DNA from: Kluyvera ascorbata_C
GTDB lineage: Bacteria; Pseudomonadota; Gammaproteobacteria; Enterobacterales; Enterobacteriaceae
Assembly: GCF_044197065.1 (NCBI RefSeq)
Contig: NZ_JBIQOI010000007.1
Location: 62,001 to 126,000 of the forward strand
DNA: 64,000 nucleotides
Direction: 5' to 3'
Shown: positions 23,705 through 33,252 of the stretch, piece after piece
Numbering within the stretch: the first letter of the stretch is position 1
Layout: each line of letters begins with the position of its first letter
Translations under genes and position numbers: made by a program
The notes under the pieces: model-generated
What the model was told of the DNA's origin: nothing
What the model saw: the letters and a program-made list of their open reading frames with translations, nothing else
The model's database searches: none

Positions 23705-25207
23705 TTAGGCCGCAATAGCGTTCATGATGGCAGGGACGGAGAGCTTATCGAGCGGGATCTCCGCCACCTGTTGGCGATCGCGCATGATGATCACCCGGTC
23801 GGCGTAGCCCACCAGCTCTTCCAGTTCAGATGAGATAACCAGCAGCGCCAGACCATCCGCGCAGAGCGTTTCGATAAGACGAATGATCTCCGCGTGAGCG
23901 CCCACGTCGATCCCGCGGGTCGGTTCGTCGAGGATCAGGAACTGCGGGCGCGTCAGCAGCCAGCGGGAGAGCAGCACCTTCTGCTGGTTGCCGCCGGAGA
24001 GAAACTCCACCGGCTGCTCGGCGCTGGGGGTGCGGATCGCCAGTTGGCGGATAAAGCGTTCGGCAATATCGTTCTGCTCTTTGCGCGGAATTGGCCGCAG
24101 CCAGCCGCGCTGCGCCTGTAGCGCGAGGATGATATTTTCCCGCACAGAAGCGGCGGCAATAATGCCGTCAGTTTTCCTGTCCTCCGGGCAGAAGCCGATC
24201 CCGAGGCAGGAGGCCTGATGCGGCGAGCGCAGGGTTTGCGGTTTGCCTTTGATCGTCGCCTGGCCGCTGTCGGCAGGATGAATACCGAAGATCACTTCGG
24301 CGGTTTCGGTACGCCCCGATCCCAGCAGCCCCGCCAGGCCGACGATCTCGCCGGGCCGGATATGCAGATCGAACGGGGCGATAGTACCTTTTTTGCCGTA
24401 TCCCTCGAACGAGGCGACCGGTTTATCGCTCAGTAACGTGCGCCCGGCGCGTTGAAGCGCCTGATGCTCCAGCTCACGGCCAAGCATCATTTTGACCAGT
24501 TCAATCTGCGGTAGCTCGGCGGTTTCCCGGCAGCCAACGAACGATCCGTTGCGCAGCACGGTGATCCGGTCGCTGACCGCATAGACCTGATCGAGGAAGT
24601 GGGTGACGAAGATCAGGCTGACGCCCTGATCGCGCAGCTGGCGCATCAGGGTGAAGAGCATTTCCACTTCTTTGGTGTCGAGGCTGGCGGTAGGTTCATC
24701 GAGGATCAGCACTTTTGCCGAGAGATCGATGGCCCGGCAGACAGCGACGATTTGCTGCATCGCGACAGAAAAGCGGTTTAGCGGCTCGCGCACATCGAGG
24801 GAGAAGCCGTAGGAGGCCATCAGCGCGGTGGCGCGCTTTTCCATCTCTTTGCGCTGGATAAAACCAAAGCGTTTGGGTTCACGGCCGATAAACAGATTGT
24901 CCGCCACCGACATGTTCGGCAGCAGGTTCACTTCCTGGTAGACGGTGCCAATACCCAACTGTTGGGCATGGGCGGTATTTTTCGGGTTGATTTGCTGGCC
25001 TTCCAGCCAGATGCTGCCGCTGTTGGCATGGTAGACGCCGGTCAGCGCTTTGATGAGCGTGGATTTTCCCGCGCCGTTTTCGCCGAGCAGCGCCATAATT
25101 TCACCGCGCCGCAGGCTAAAGTTGACGTTATCCAGCGCTTTCACGCCGGGGAAGTACTGGCAGAGCCCCTCGGTGCGGAGGATTTCCGGGTTGGTTTCAG
25201 TGGTCAT
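23705..25207 (-). CDS. ytfR: Galactofuranose ABC transporter ATP-binding protein YtfR
   Basis: A 500-residue double ATPase of the RbsA/MglA type. The N-terminal half has Walker A GENGAGKST with Lys48 and Walker B VLILDEPTASLD; the C-terminal half has a degenerate Walker A (GLLGSGRTE, no lysine), the signature LSGGNQQKVLLSRW and Walker B FLILDEPTRGID. This asymmetry is normal for sugar importers of this class. The gene starts after a REP-containing gap downstream of ytfQ. Confidence 0.95.
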   Translation of the reverse strand: MTTETNPEILRTEGLCQYFPGVKALDNVNFSLRRGEIMALLGENGAGKSTLIKALTGVYHANSGSIWLEGQQINPKNTAHAQQLGIGTVYQEVNLLPNMSVADNLFIGREPKRFGFIQRKEMEKRATALMASYGFSLDVREPLNRFSVAMQQIVAVCRAIDLSAKVLILDEPTASLDTKEVEMLFTLMRQLRDQGVSLIFVTHFLDQVYAVSDRITVLRNGSFVGCRETAELPQIELVKMMLGRELEHQALQRAGRTLLSDKPVASFEGYGKKGTIAPFDLHIRPGEIVGLAGLLGSGRTETAEVIFGIHPADSGQATIKGKPQTLRSPHQASCLGIGFCPEDRKTDGIIAAASVRENIILALQAQRGWLRPIPRKEQNDIAERFIRQLAIRTPSAEQPVEFLSGGNQQKVLLSRWLLTRPQFLILDEPTRGIDVGAHAEIIRLIETLCADGLALLVISSELEELVGYADRVIIMRDRQQVAEIPLDKLSVPAIMNAIAA

Positions 25208-25278
25208 GTGCGCTCCCCCTCACCCCTTATATTGTACCCAACTTGCAACCCACACTGCCTGGTGAGGGTATCAGTCCT

Positions 25279-25355
25279 GTAGGCCGGATAAGGCAAAGCC
25301 GCCATCCGGCACCGTGCGCCGAACTGCCTGATGGCGCTTCGCTTATCAGGCCTAC
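25279..25355. repeat. REP/BIME element between ytfQ and ytfR
   Basis: GTAGGCCGGATAAGGCAAAG-CCGCCATCCGGCA and GCCTGATGGCGCTTCGCTTA-TCAGGCCTAC. It separates the highly expressed binding-protein gene from the transporter genes, a common position for REP-mediated 3'-end protection. A short CCCTCACC/GGTGAGGG inverted repeat (25217-25224, 25261-25268) flanks it. Confidence 0.85.
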
Positions 25356-25402
25356 CGATATGCAGGTCCGATATGTGAAGCGTCACCAGGCGGGGTTACG
25401 CC

Positions 25403-26359
25403 TTAATAGCCCATATTTTTCTTCTTCTCTAACTCCTCTTTCGCCGTATCCGGCAGATACAGCGTGGACTTGGTCAGCGTCACTTTCTCCGGCATGGTGC
25501 CGTCTTTCTTGAATTTTTCGAGCGCATCAAACGCCGGACCCGCCATGTTCGGGGTCAGCTCGACGCTGGCGTTCGCTTCCCCGGCGATCATCGCTTTATA
25601 GATATCCGGTACGCCATCAATTGAACCGGTCAGAATATCTTTGCCCGGCTTGAGCCCGGCCTCTTTGATAGCCTGGATAGCGCCGATCACCATGTCGTCG
25701 TTATGGGCGTAAACCATGCAAATGTTCTTGCCGTTGTTCTCCGCCTTGATAAAGCTCTCCATCACCTCTTTACCCTTACTGCGGGTAAAGTCGCCGGACT
25801 GGGAGCGAATAATCTTGATATTGGAGGCTTTTGAAATCGCGTCGGCGAAGCCTTTCTTACGGTCAATCGCCACGCTCGCGCCGACGGTGCCTTGCAGCTC
25901 AACGACGTTACACGGCTTGCCGTCGACGGTTTTAATCAGCCACTCGCCAATCAGCTGGCCTTCCAGCACGTTGTTAGCGGTGACCGTGGTCATGTAGAGG
26001 GATTTGTCTTTGACATCAATGGAGCGGTCGAGCAGGAAGACCGGGATCTTGGCTTCTTTGGCTTCCTTCAGCACCGGTTCCCAGCCAGTGGCCACCACCG
26101 GCGCGATAAAGATGGCATCCACCCCCTGAGCGATAAACGAACGCACCGCTTTAATCTGGTTTTCCTGCTTTTGCTGCCCGTCGGCAATCTTCAGGGTGAT
26201 ACCGCGTTTTTCCGCTTCCTGCTTCGCGACGTTAGTTTCCGCCGCGCGCCAGCCGGATTCAGATCCGACCTGCGAAAATCCCACCGTTAATGGAGCAGCC
26301 ATGACCATAGACGACATGGCTGCGGAAACTGCTGTGACAAGAAGTAAGCGCTTCCACAT
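25403..26359 (-). CDS. ytfQ: Galactofuranose-binding periplasmic protein YtfQ
   Basis: Periplasmic substrate-binding protein of 318 residues (same as E. coli), with signal peptide MWKRLLLVTAVSAAMSSMVMA and mature start near APLTVGFSQ. It is a type I periplasmic binding fold (AIFIAPVVATGWEPVLKEA; VYAHNDDMVIGAIQAIKEAG). It is first in the operon and delivers galactofuranose to YtfT-YjfF-YtfR. The upstream 400 bp shared with ppa contains an operator-like palindrome. Confidence 0.95.
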   Translation of the reverse strand: MWKRLLLVTAVSAAMSSMVMAAPLTVGFSQVGSESGWRAAETNVAKQEAEKRGITLKIADGQQKQENQIKAVRSFIAQGVDAIFIAPVVATGWEPVLKEAKEAKIPVFLLDRSIDVKDKSLYMTTVTANNVLEGQLIGEWLIKTVDGKPCNVVELQGTVGASVAIDRKKGFADAISKASNIKIIRSQSGDFTRSKGKEVMESFIKAENNGKNICMVYAHNDDMVIGAIQAIKEAGLKPGKDILTGSIDGVPDIYKAMIAGEANASVELTPNMAGPAFDALEKFKKDGTMPEKVTLTKSTLYLPDTAKEELEKKKNMGY

Positions 26360-26426
26360 AGAGAAATCCTCGTAGGGTTATTGTTGGTCAAATATTCATC
26401 TGCGGAAAAACTATAGACAATAGGAT

Positions 26427-26447
26427 ATGTAACGGAATGCGTTACAT
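26427..26447. promoter_or_regulatory. Operator-like palindrome upstream of ytfQ
   Basis: ATGTAACG-gaatg-CGTTACAT is a perfect inverted repeat with 8-bp arms, 68-88 bp upstream of the ytfQ start. It has the size and symmetry of a repressor or activator site for the galactofuranose operon. The binding protein is not known from the sequence. Confidence 0.5.
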
Positions 26448-26583
26448 CACAATTCAAAAAAGTAAATTATTTGTTAATTAGAAGTCAGCATCAGAGATTA
26501 GGAAGGAGTAGGTGTCGCGCACCCATTGATGGCAATCGGTTTTGTGTTTTTTTTAACCGCATCACCGTCATTTTTTATCGTGA

Positions 26584-26597
26584 TGTAAACGGTTTCA
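26584..26597. promoter_or_regulatory. Cra-like site between ytfQ and ppa
   Basis: TGTAAACGGTTTCA; its complement TGAAACCGTTTACA fits the Cra (FruR) pattern TGAAWCSNTHHRS. It lies far from both starts (about 225 bp from ytfQ, 165 bp from ppa), so its relevance is uncertain; another LacI-family protein could be the binder. Confidence 0.3.
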
Positions 26598-26715
26598 TGA
26601 TTTTATTCATGATGCGGCTGTGTTTATGGATTTTTCTGCTTTAAGAAGGCGCTGAAAAGGCCGGGTTCCAAAGGGAGGGACGTAAAACAGGCCAAGACTT
26701 TCCCGGCGAGTTGGC

Positions 26716-26721
26716 TATAAT
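26716..26721 (+). promoter_or_regulatory. ppa promoter -10 element
   Basis: TATAAT, a consensus sigma-70 -10 hexamer 40 bp before the ppa start codon. The -35 region at normal spacing (CAAGAC) is poor. Confidence 0.55.
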
Positions 26722-26761
26722 ACCGGGCACTAGTTTGCCATACATTCTAAAGGAAACAGAC

Positions 26762-27289
26762 ATGAGCTTACTCAACGTCCCTGCGGGTAAAGATCTGCCG
26801 GAAGATATCTACGTTGTCATTGAAATCCCAGCTAACGCAGATCCTATCAAATACGAAGTCGACAAAGAGAGCGGCGCGCTGTTCGTAGACCGTTTCATGT
26901 CCACCGCGATGTTCTATCCGTGCAACTACGGTTACATCAACCACACCCTGTCTCTGGACGGTGACCCGGTAGACGTTCTGGTCCCAACGCCATACCCACT
27001 GGAGCCAGGCTCCGTCATTCGCTGCCGCCCAGTTGGCGTGCTGAAAATGACCGACGAATCCGGTGAAGATGCGAAACTGGTTGCGGTACCGCACACCAAG
27101 CTGAGCAAAGAATACGATCACATCAAAGATGTGAACGACCTGCCAGACCTGCTGAAAGCGCAGATCACCCACTTCTTCGAGCACTACAAAGACCTCGAAG
27201 CGGGCAAATGGGTTAAAGTTGACGGTTGGGACAACGCTGAAGCGGCTAAAGCTGAAATCGTTGCTTCCTTCGAACGTGCGAAAAAATAA
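26762..27289 (+). CDS. ppa: Inorganic pyrophosphatase
   Basis: Essential cytoplasmic enzyme hydrolysing pyrophosphate, driving biosynthetic reactions forward. The 175-residue protein is one shorter than E. coli PPase at the C-terminus (ends RAKK). The metal-binding signature DGDPVD supplies Asp66, Asp68 and Asp71 (65, 67 and 70 without Met), and the substrate-binding lysines and arginine (Lys30, Arg44) are present. AAGGAA precedes the ATG; an in-frame opening further upstream is promoter sequence. Codon use is that of a highly expressed gene. Confidence 0.97.
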   Translation: MSLLNVPAGKDLPEDIYVVIEIPANADPIKYEVDKESGALFVDRFMSTAMFYPCNYGYINHTLSLDGDPVDVLVPTPYPLEPGSVIRCRPVGVLKMTDESGEDAKLVAVPHTKLSKEYDHIKDVNDLPDLLKAQITHFFEHYKDLEAGKWVKVDGWDNAEAAKAEIVASFERAKK

Positions 27290-27308
27290 TATTTTTCAAG
27301 CGTGACAA

Positions 27309-27340
27309 AACACCGCCTTCGGGCGGTGTTTTTGTTTGTG
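27309..27340 (+). terminator. ppa intrinsic terminator
   Basis: AACACCGCC, tetraloop TTCG, GGCGGTGTT followed by TTTGTTTG, 20 bases after the ppa stop. Confidence 0.9.
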
Positions 27341-27361
27341 CGGGCCCCGGTATCAGAATAC

Positions 27362-27392
27362 AAAAAAACAACGCCACCCGAAGGTGGCGTTG
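27362..27392 (-). terminator. ytfP intrinsic terminator
   Basis: On the minus strand CAACGCCACC, tetraloop TTCG, GGTGGCGTTG then TTTTTTT, just after the ytfP stop. Together with the ppa terminator it insulates the two convergent genes. Confidence 0.9.
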
Positions 27393-27398
27393 CCGTAT

Positions 27399-27743
27399 TC
27401 AATACTGGTCTTTATCCAACCAGTTACCGCTTTCTATCAGCTTCAGCCCGTCGACCGGGCGCTGATAGACATACATCCAGGCACTACCGTAAGGCGTCTG
27501 GATGAGGTGACGTGCATACTCACCCGCTTTGGTGCGCAGCGCATCCAGTTCGGCCAGCGTCGATGCGTCAATTCGATAAACTTCACCGTGTACCGTGCCT
27601 TCACCTGGCACCGCGCCTGGATAGTGGCCCAGGCTGTACAGTTGATAATCGAAAACGCTGTGATCGCCCAGCCACTGGGCGTTCGTCATCCAGTGGCTGT
27701 TGCCTTGTTTGCGCCGTAAACTGCCGTACACAAATATTCGCAT
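27399..27743 (-). CDS. ytfP: Gamma-glutamylcyclotransferase-like protein YtfP
   Basis: A 114-residue GGCT-fold protein (E. coli YtfP 113). It begins with the substrate-loop motif FVYGSLRRKQGN and has the family stretch VHGEVYRIDASTLAELDALRTK. Members may act on gamma-glutamyl amino acids or amines, but the substrate of YtfP is not established. It starts two bases after the tamB stop, so it is the third gene of the tamA-tamB-ytfP operon. Confidence 0.9.
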   Translation of the reverse strand: MRIFVYGSLRRKQGNSHWMTNAQWLGDHSVFDYQLYSLGHYPGAVPGEGTVHGEVYRIDASTLAELDALRTKAGEYARHLIQTPYGSAWMYVYQRPVDGLKLIESGNWLDKDQY

Positions 27744-27745
27744 TG

Positions 27746-30700
27746 CTAAAACTCAAACTGATAGAGCAAATCGAGCGCCTGGTCTACGCCAGACACCGCT
27801 TCCAGATACAGCTTAGGCATCAGGCGATAGCGTAACGTGAGCGTCGCTAGCGAGTCAAAGATCCCAACGCCATATTTCACCTGCAGACCTGGCAATACGT
27901 AACCACTGACCACCACCTGGGAGGAATCACCCACCCCTTGTGTATCCAGAGCCAGATTACTTACGCCAAACGTCTCGCCGATTTTACCCACAAGCTGACC
28001 ACTTTGTGCAACCCCCATACCAATAAGCATAGATGTCATTGCCGCACTGTCACTCTGACCGCTATCCAGCCCCTGTCCACGAACGAGGTAAGAGAGCGCT
28101 TCCTGCTGCGACATCGCCGGGTCGGAGAAAACTTCCGCCTTAGGCTGATCGGCGCTGCCGGTGACGCGAACGCCGGCAATAACATCGTTTTCCGTCGATT
28201 CTGGGTTACGAATCGCTTCGATGTTGAGCAGCGGCTGATCCGGCGGGCCGGAGAACAACAGCTCGCCTTTACGCACGATCAGGTCCTGGCCATAAGCGTG
28301 GAAACGCCCTTCCGGAATATTAATCTGGCCGTTCAGGCCCAGCCCCTGTTTATCCTGCGCCACCTTCAGGTCGCCGGTCAGGCGCGCTTTCAGCCCAAAG
28401 GCTTCCAGACGGACGTTGTTGCCGACATGAATATTCAGGTTGCTGTTGATAGGAATCGACGCAGACTGCGTTTTCTCCGGTTTGAGGTCACTGTTGAGCA
28501 TCACCTCGTCGCTGGAGACGCCCACGGCGCTCTCCGGCACGTCTTTCACGATAATACGCGCCCACGGGATATCGACGTTACCGTCCAGCGTAAACAGGCT
28601 TGGCGTGGCGTTAAAGACAATATCCGGCGACACATCAAGTCGCACCATCGGCGGCACGGTAATACGTACCCGGCTGCCTTGCGCGGCGATACGCGCCCGC
28701 CAGTTGTCAATTTGCCGCCAGTCCGCGTCGCCGTTCAGGCTGATTTGCCCCTGCTGGGTGCGAATATCACCCAGCAACGTCGAGCTAGCGCCGTTGAAGT
28801 TCATGGTTATCTGGCTTGGCTGCATATCAAACGGCATAAAGTTGCCGTCGACGTCGATACCGTTCAACTGCATTTGCCCGAAGAGCAGCGGGCTCTGCGC
28901 GTTGCCGCCGAGACGCAGGTTCGCGTTGAGCTTACCCTCCGCCTTTTCGCCGCGAGAGAAGATAGGGTTAATCATCGCCAACGAGAAGTTGCGGATATTA
29001 ACGTTACCGCCGAGGTTGCGACGCCCCTGTGGGTCGGTTACCTGCACCTGACCGTCCAGTTGGCCGTTATTGGTCAGACGGATAAGCCAGCCCAGCTCCG
29101 CGCGGTTGTTATGCAGGTCTGCGTTCAGGTTCAGCGTGTCAAAGGCCACCGGCAGCGGCGCATTGTTGACGATTTGCGTCACTTTGACGTTGCGCCCGGA
29201 GAGCGTCACTTTGCCCTGCGGCAGCCCCTCTTTGGTGGTGTCCCACGTCACATCGGCGTTACCGCTGAACACGCCGCTCGCCTGCGTCGCTTCCGGCATA
29301 AACGGTTTGAGCATGGCGAGATCGAAGCGGTTAAGGTTCACTATCGCATGGCCTGCGGCACCGGCATCAATCGTCTGCGGCACGCACAGCTCGGCGTTCG
29401 GGTTCACCCAACAATGTGGCCCGATGCTGATTTTCTGCTCGAGGTTGCGGTAGTCCAGCGCGATATCGCGGTTAACCGACCACGGGCCAACCGGGGTCTG
29501 GAAGCGCGTATTGCTGAGCGCCCCCTTCCAGCGTTCTTCTTTGCGGTCGAAGCTGCCCGACAGCGCCAGTTGGCCGGAGACCGGCTCGCCCTGAATCTGC
29601 AACTGCAAGGAATGCTGCTTCTCGTTACCTTTGGCCGCCAGATGCACCAGGCCGATATTCACGCCCGGCTGCGCAATGCGTTCCACGCGCACATCGAGCT
29701 TCCCGGCAATCTGATCGGTCGAATTGACCTCACCGTCCACGCGCACCTGGGCAATCGACAGTTCCTGCCAGCGCAGGCCCCGCGCGGTGATATCCGCCAG
29801 TAACTGCGGCGCTTCGACGGTGCCACGAATTTTCACCAGCCCTTTCGCCGTGCCGCCAAGACCCGGCAGCATGTTGTCGAGCTTCGGCGCATCAATGTTG
29901 GCATCCAGGTTGAGGTCTTTCACCCCCAGCTCGCCCTTCACGTCGGCAGTATTGTTACCCAGCGCCACGTGCAGGCCGGGAATGGTCCACTGCATATAGC
30001 TGTTGCCACGCAGGGAGCCATCGACGTTCACCTTGTTCTGCTTCACGTTGCCGGTGATTTTCACCTCCGGTACGTTCATCTGCCAGGTGCCGCCGTAAAG
30101 GCTACCGTTGGTTTTAATCAGGCCGTCCAGCTTCGATGGCCAGTCCGGCGCCACTTTAGCGGTGTTGATGCCGCGAAGCGCCAGTTCGCCGCGCCAGCTT
30201 ATCGCCTGTTGCCAGTCGAGCAGCGCGGTTAGTTCGGTTTTGCCTTCCAGCGCCGCCACGGTGAGCTTATCAAGACTCACCTGCCGTTCATTGCCTTTTG
30301 CGTCAAGGGTGATATCCGCTGGCGGCACGCCCTGCCCCTTCACCGCGGTACGGAATGAGAGCGTATAGTCAGTCATCTTGCCGCCGAGCTTCAGCTTCAG
30401 GTCATCGGCCTGGAACTGTTTCTCGCCGGTAAACGGCCAGTAAAGCTGTTTGCTGTTGATTTCAACGTTGAACGGCAGGCCAGCTTCCGCCAGCTGCGCC
30501 TGAGCGCGGAGGGAAACGTCTACCGGGCCAGAGAGATTGACCCCAACCTCAAGCTGCTTGCGCACCTCACCGCCCACTTTCAGCTTCACTTTCTCGCCCT
30601 TCAGCGGGTCCATGTTCAGCGTACTGTTCAGCGTGATGTCGACCGGCCAATCGTTGATAAGCGTGGCGGTGCCGCTGGCGTTCACCGTTCCCTGGCTGGA

Positions 30701-31522
30701 GTCGACGTCCAGCGCATCGAGCTTCATGTTGCCGTCGATGCTGCTCACCTTCAGCAGCATTTTGTAGACCGTCAGGTCGGTGTCGCCGGTAATACGCAGC
30801 TGTTCACCGCTAAAGGACTCAACGTTCAGGTTTAGCGGCAGATGAACATCGGCCATTTCCGGCAGCACCGGCTTGGAGAACAGCTCGGTCATGGTTTCGC
30901 CGAGCGGTTTTTCCTGCGGTTGCGGGTTGTCGATTTTCGGCTCAACCACCTCTTTTTGTGCCACGTCGGCCACTTTCGGTAGGGCAATCAGCAGCCCTTG
31001 CAGCGTGGTTGGCGTGAGGGTCAGGTTTTTCTCCTGCCACTGAAGGCCACTGGTGAAATCCATCACCGACACCGTGGTGTCATCAATCTTGATATTGACG
31101 TTGTTCAGCGCGAAGCGCTTGAGGGTAATCGGGTACGGCGTGGAGAGGTTCAGCGGGCCGCTGTCCTCCTCTTTAACCGGCGCGGCAGGCGGCATTTTGC
31201 TGCTGTCGATAGCCACGTTGATGTTGCTGAGCGCAATGTCGTTCACGCACACGCTGCTGTGCCACAGACAATTGAGATCCACCGCCAGGTGGAATTCCCC
31301 GGCATCTACCGCCACGCCCGGCTGGGTATAACGGACGTTTTTCAGCGTCAGATCCCGCCAGCCGCCGGTGACCTTGCCAATTTCCAGCCCCGGCACCCAG
31401 CGGTTCGCCGCGTTAAACAGCAGATGTAACCCTGTCGTCGTGCCGACGAGGAATCCGACGATCCCCACCAGCAGCACGAGAAAAATCAGCACACCGAGGC
31501 TTATTTTCTTCCATAACGTCAT
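27746..31522 (-). CDS. tamB: Translocation and assembly module inner-membrane subunit TamB
   Basis: A 1258-residue AsmA-like protein (E. coli 1259). An N-terminal membrane anchor (SLGVLIFLVLLVGIVGFLV, residues 8-26) is followed by a very long beta-rich periplasmic body forming a hydrophobic groove, and the C-terminal DUF490 domain ending YQFEF, which contacts TamA. With TamA it spans the envelope and supports outer-membrane protein insertion and phospholipid transport. Its ATG overlaps the tamA stop (ATGA, 31519-31522). Confidence 0.96.
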   Translation of the reverse strand: MTLWKKISLGVLIFLVLLVGIVGFLVGTTTGLHLLFNAANRWVPGLEIGKVTGGWRDLTLKNVRYTQPGVAVDAGEFHLAVDLNCLWHSSVCVNDIALSNINVAIDSSKMPPAAPVKEEDSGPLNLSTPYPITLKRFALNNVNIKIDDTTVSVMDFTSGLQWQEKNLTLTPTTLQGLLIALPKVADVAQKEVVEPKIDNPQPQEKPLGETMTELFSKPVLPEMADVHLPLNLNVESFSGEQLRITGDTDLTVYKMLLKVSSIDGNMKLDALDVDSSQGTVNASGTATLINDWPVDITLNSTLNMDPLKGEKVKLKVGGEVRKQLEVGVNLSGPVDVSLRAQAQLAEAGLPFNVEINSKQLYWPFTGEKQFQADDLKLKLGGKMTDYTLSFRTAVKGQGVPPADITLDAKGNERQVSLDKLTVAALEGKTELTALLDWQQAISWRGELALRGINTAKVAPDWPSKLDGLIKTNGSLYGGTWQMNVPEVKITGNVKQNKVNVDGSLRGNSYMQWTIPGLHVALGNNTADVKGELGVKDLNLDANIDAPKLDNMLPGLGGTAKGLVKIRGTVEAPQLLADITARGLRWQELSIAQVRVDGEVNSTDQIAGKLDVRVERIAQPGVNIGLVHLAAKGNEKQHSLQLQIQGEPVSGQLALSGSFDRKEERWKGALSNTRFQTPVGPWSVNRDIALDYRNLEQKISIGPHCWVNPNAELCVPQTIDAGAAGHAIVNLNRFDLAMLKPFMPEATQASGVFSGNADVTWDTTKEGLPQGKVTLSGRNVKVTQIVNNAPLPVAFDTLNLNADLHNNRAELGWLIRLTNNGQLDGQVQVTDPQGRRNLGGNVNIRNFSLAMINPIFSRGEKAEGKLNANLRLGGNAQSPLLFGQMQLNGIDVDGNFMPFDMQPSQITMNFNGASSTLLGDIRTQQGQISLNGDADWRQIDNWRARIAAQGSRVRITVPPMVRLDVSPDIVFNATPSLFTLDGNVDIPWARIIVKDVPESAVGVSSDEVMLNSDLKPEKTQSASIPINSNLNIHVGNNVRLEAFGLKARLTGDLKVAQDKQGLGLNGQINIPEGRFHAYGQDLIVRKGELLFSGPPDQPLLNIEAIRNPESTENDVIAGVRVTGSADQPKAEVFSDPAMSQQEALSYLVRGQGLDSGQSDSAAMTSMLIGMGVAQSGQLVGKIGETFGVSNLALDTQGVGDSSQVVVSGYVLPGLQVKYGVGIFDSLATLTLRYRLMPKLYLEAVSGVDQALDLLYQFEF

Positions 31523-33252
31523 AGTTCAGGCCCCAGTCCAATGTAAAACTGCAATCCATGTTCATCTTTGTCGCCCACTGGAACGGCGAAATCGAGCTTG
31601 ATTGGCCCAACCGGCGACTGCCAGCGTACGCCAACGCCCGCGCCTTTTTTCCAGTCGCTCTGGCGAATATCGCTGACCGCTTCACCGCCGTCGACAAACA
31701 CCGCGCCCCACCACTTCCCGGTCACGTTGTACTGATACTCCAGCGAGCCGGTGGCCAGTTTCGATGCACCAATCAGCTTGCCTTTATCGTCACGTGGAGC
31801 CACCGATTTGTACTTATAGCCGCGAATACTGCGGTCGCCACCGGCGAAGAAACGCAGATCCGGCGGTACGCGGTCGAAATCACCGGTTTCAATCCAGCCG
31901 AGGTTGCCGCGCATCACGAAGCGATGGCGGTCATAGAGCGTGCGGATCCAGACGTTTTGCGCCTGAAACACGGAGAAGTCGACGTCCGAACCCCAGGCGG
32001 TGTTGGAGTAGTCAATCGAGTAGCGCTGAGAATCACCCCAGGTTGGCATCAGGCCGCCGCGCGAGCGGGTTCGGCTAATAGAGACGCCAGGATAGAACAG
32101 CATGGTGGTGTTGGTGACATCGGCCTGGGTAAAGTGGTCGAGGCTCCAGCGCAGGTTAATGGCGCGCTGCCAGCCGCTCGACAAGTCCCAGAAGCGCGAG
32201 ACAGCAAGCGTCGTGGAGTCAGCTTTGGTGTCGTTGAGATCGGTGCTTTTGAAACCGCCCTGCACCAGATAATACTGTTCCAGCGGGTTTTTCAGCAGCG
32301 GTACCTTATAGCTGAAGTCCAGCTGCTGTTCCGGTGCCGACACGCTAACGCTGGTCGTCAGGCTATGGCCGTAGGAGTTCACCCACGGTTTTCGCCACGA
32401 GGCTTTCACCCGTGGCCCGACGTCAGTGGAGAATCCGCCCCCTAGTTCAACGGTGTTTTCGCTGCGCGGCGAGACGACGCCATGCAGCGGTAGCACCTTC
32501 GTTTTCCGGGATTTAGCGAACTCCGGCGCGACGACCACCGAGTTAAACCAGCCGGTGGCGGAAAGACGGCGGTTGAGTTCAGCCAGGTCGCTGGACTGGT
32601 AGTAATCGCCCTTTTTGAACGGCACCAGGCGCTGCAAATACTCTTCGCGGATCTGCGAGCCTTCGAAGGTGACATCACCAAAACGGTAGCGCTCGCCGCT
32701 GTCGTAGTCGATATCCCAGAATGCCTGATGACGGTCGAGCGACACACCGAGCTGGCTCTTGTTAAACTCGCTATCAAAGTAGCCTTTACGCAGCGCCACG
32801 CTGGTTAGCGAACTTTTGAAATGATCGTAATCGCCGTGGTTCAGGACGGTACCAATTTTAGGCCGGGTTTGCAGCAGCGACAGATAATCGCTGTCGGTTC
32901 GCGCACCGCCGCGCAGAATCACATCAGTACCGCCAATCAGCACCGGCTCGCCCGGCGTCACTTTTGCCAGCAGCACCTGACGGCCTTTGGCCGGCGGTGG
33001 CTTAAGTTCGAAATCGATAGTCGGCTCGTAGTAGCCGAGGGCCTTCAGCCCTTCACGAATAGCATCATCTACGCGCGCGCGAAAGCGACGATCGGGCGTC
33101 ACCTCATCGCTGCCAATAGTGGAAAGCTGCGCACGTACGTTTTTTTGTAGCTCGCCTGAGAGCCCTTCAACCTGCAGACGGATGTTTGCTGCACTGGCAA
33201 CACCGCTGGTCAGCAGCAAGCTCACCAAACATAACTGGCGGATTTGTCGCAC
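31519..33252 (-). CDS. tamA: Translocation and assembly module outer-membrane subunit TamA
   Basis: An Omp85-family outer-membrane protein of 577 residues, the same as E. coli. Signal peptide about 1-20 (VRQIRQLCLVSLLLTSGVASA), three POTRA domains to about residue 265, then the 16-strand barrel with the family RGY motif (GGDRSIRGYKY) near residue 490 and C-terminal GLGPEL. GTG 33252 is the start: GGAG lies six bases upstream and the length then matches. A longer open frame upstream to 33357 has no RBS and no signal peptide at its start. Confidence 0.95.
   Translation of the reverse strand: MRQIRQLCLVSLLLTSGVASAANIRLQVEGLSGELQKNVRAQLSTIGSDEVTPDRRFRARVDDAIREGLKALGYYEPTIDFELKPPPAKGRQVLLAKVTPGEPVLIGGTDVILRGGARTDSDYLSLLQTRPKIGTVLNHGDYDHFKSSLTSVALRKGYFDSEFNKSQLGVSLDRHQAFWDIDYDSGERYRFGDVTFEGSQIREEYLQRLVPFKKGDYYQSSDLAELNRRLSATGWFNSVVVAPEFAKSRKTKVLPLHGVVSPRSENTVELGGGFSTDVGPRVKASWRKPWVNSYGHSLTTSVSVSAPEQQLDFSYKVPLLKNPLEQYYLVQGGFKSTDLNDTKADSTTLAVSRFWDLSSGWQRAINLRWSLDHFTQADVTNTTMLFYPGVSISRTRSRGGLMPTWGDSQRYSIDYSNTAWGSDVDFSVFQAQNVWIRTLYDRHRFVMRGNLGWIETGDFDRVPPDLRFFAGGDRSIRGYKYKSVAPRDDKGKLIGASKLATGSLEYQYNVTGKWWGAVFVDGGEAVSDIRQSDWKKGAGVGVRWQSPVGPIKLDFAVPVGDKDEHGLQFYIGLGPEL

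Noticed and set aside
27938..29803. 621-residue open frame antisense to tamB
   Set aside because: Shadow of tamB; composition is an artefact of codon bias on the other strand and no family features are visible.
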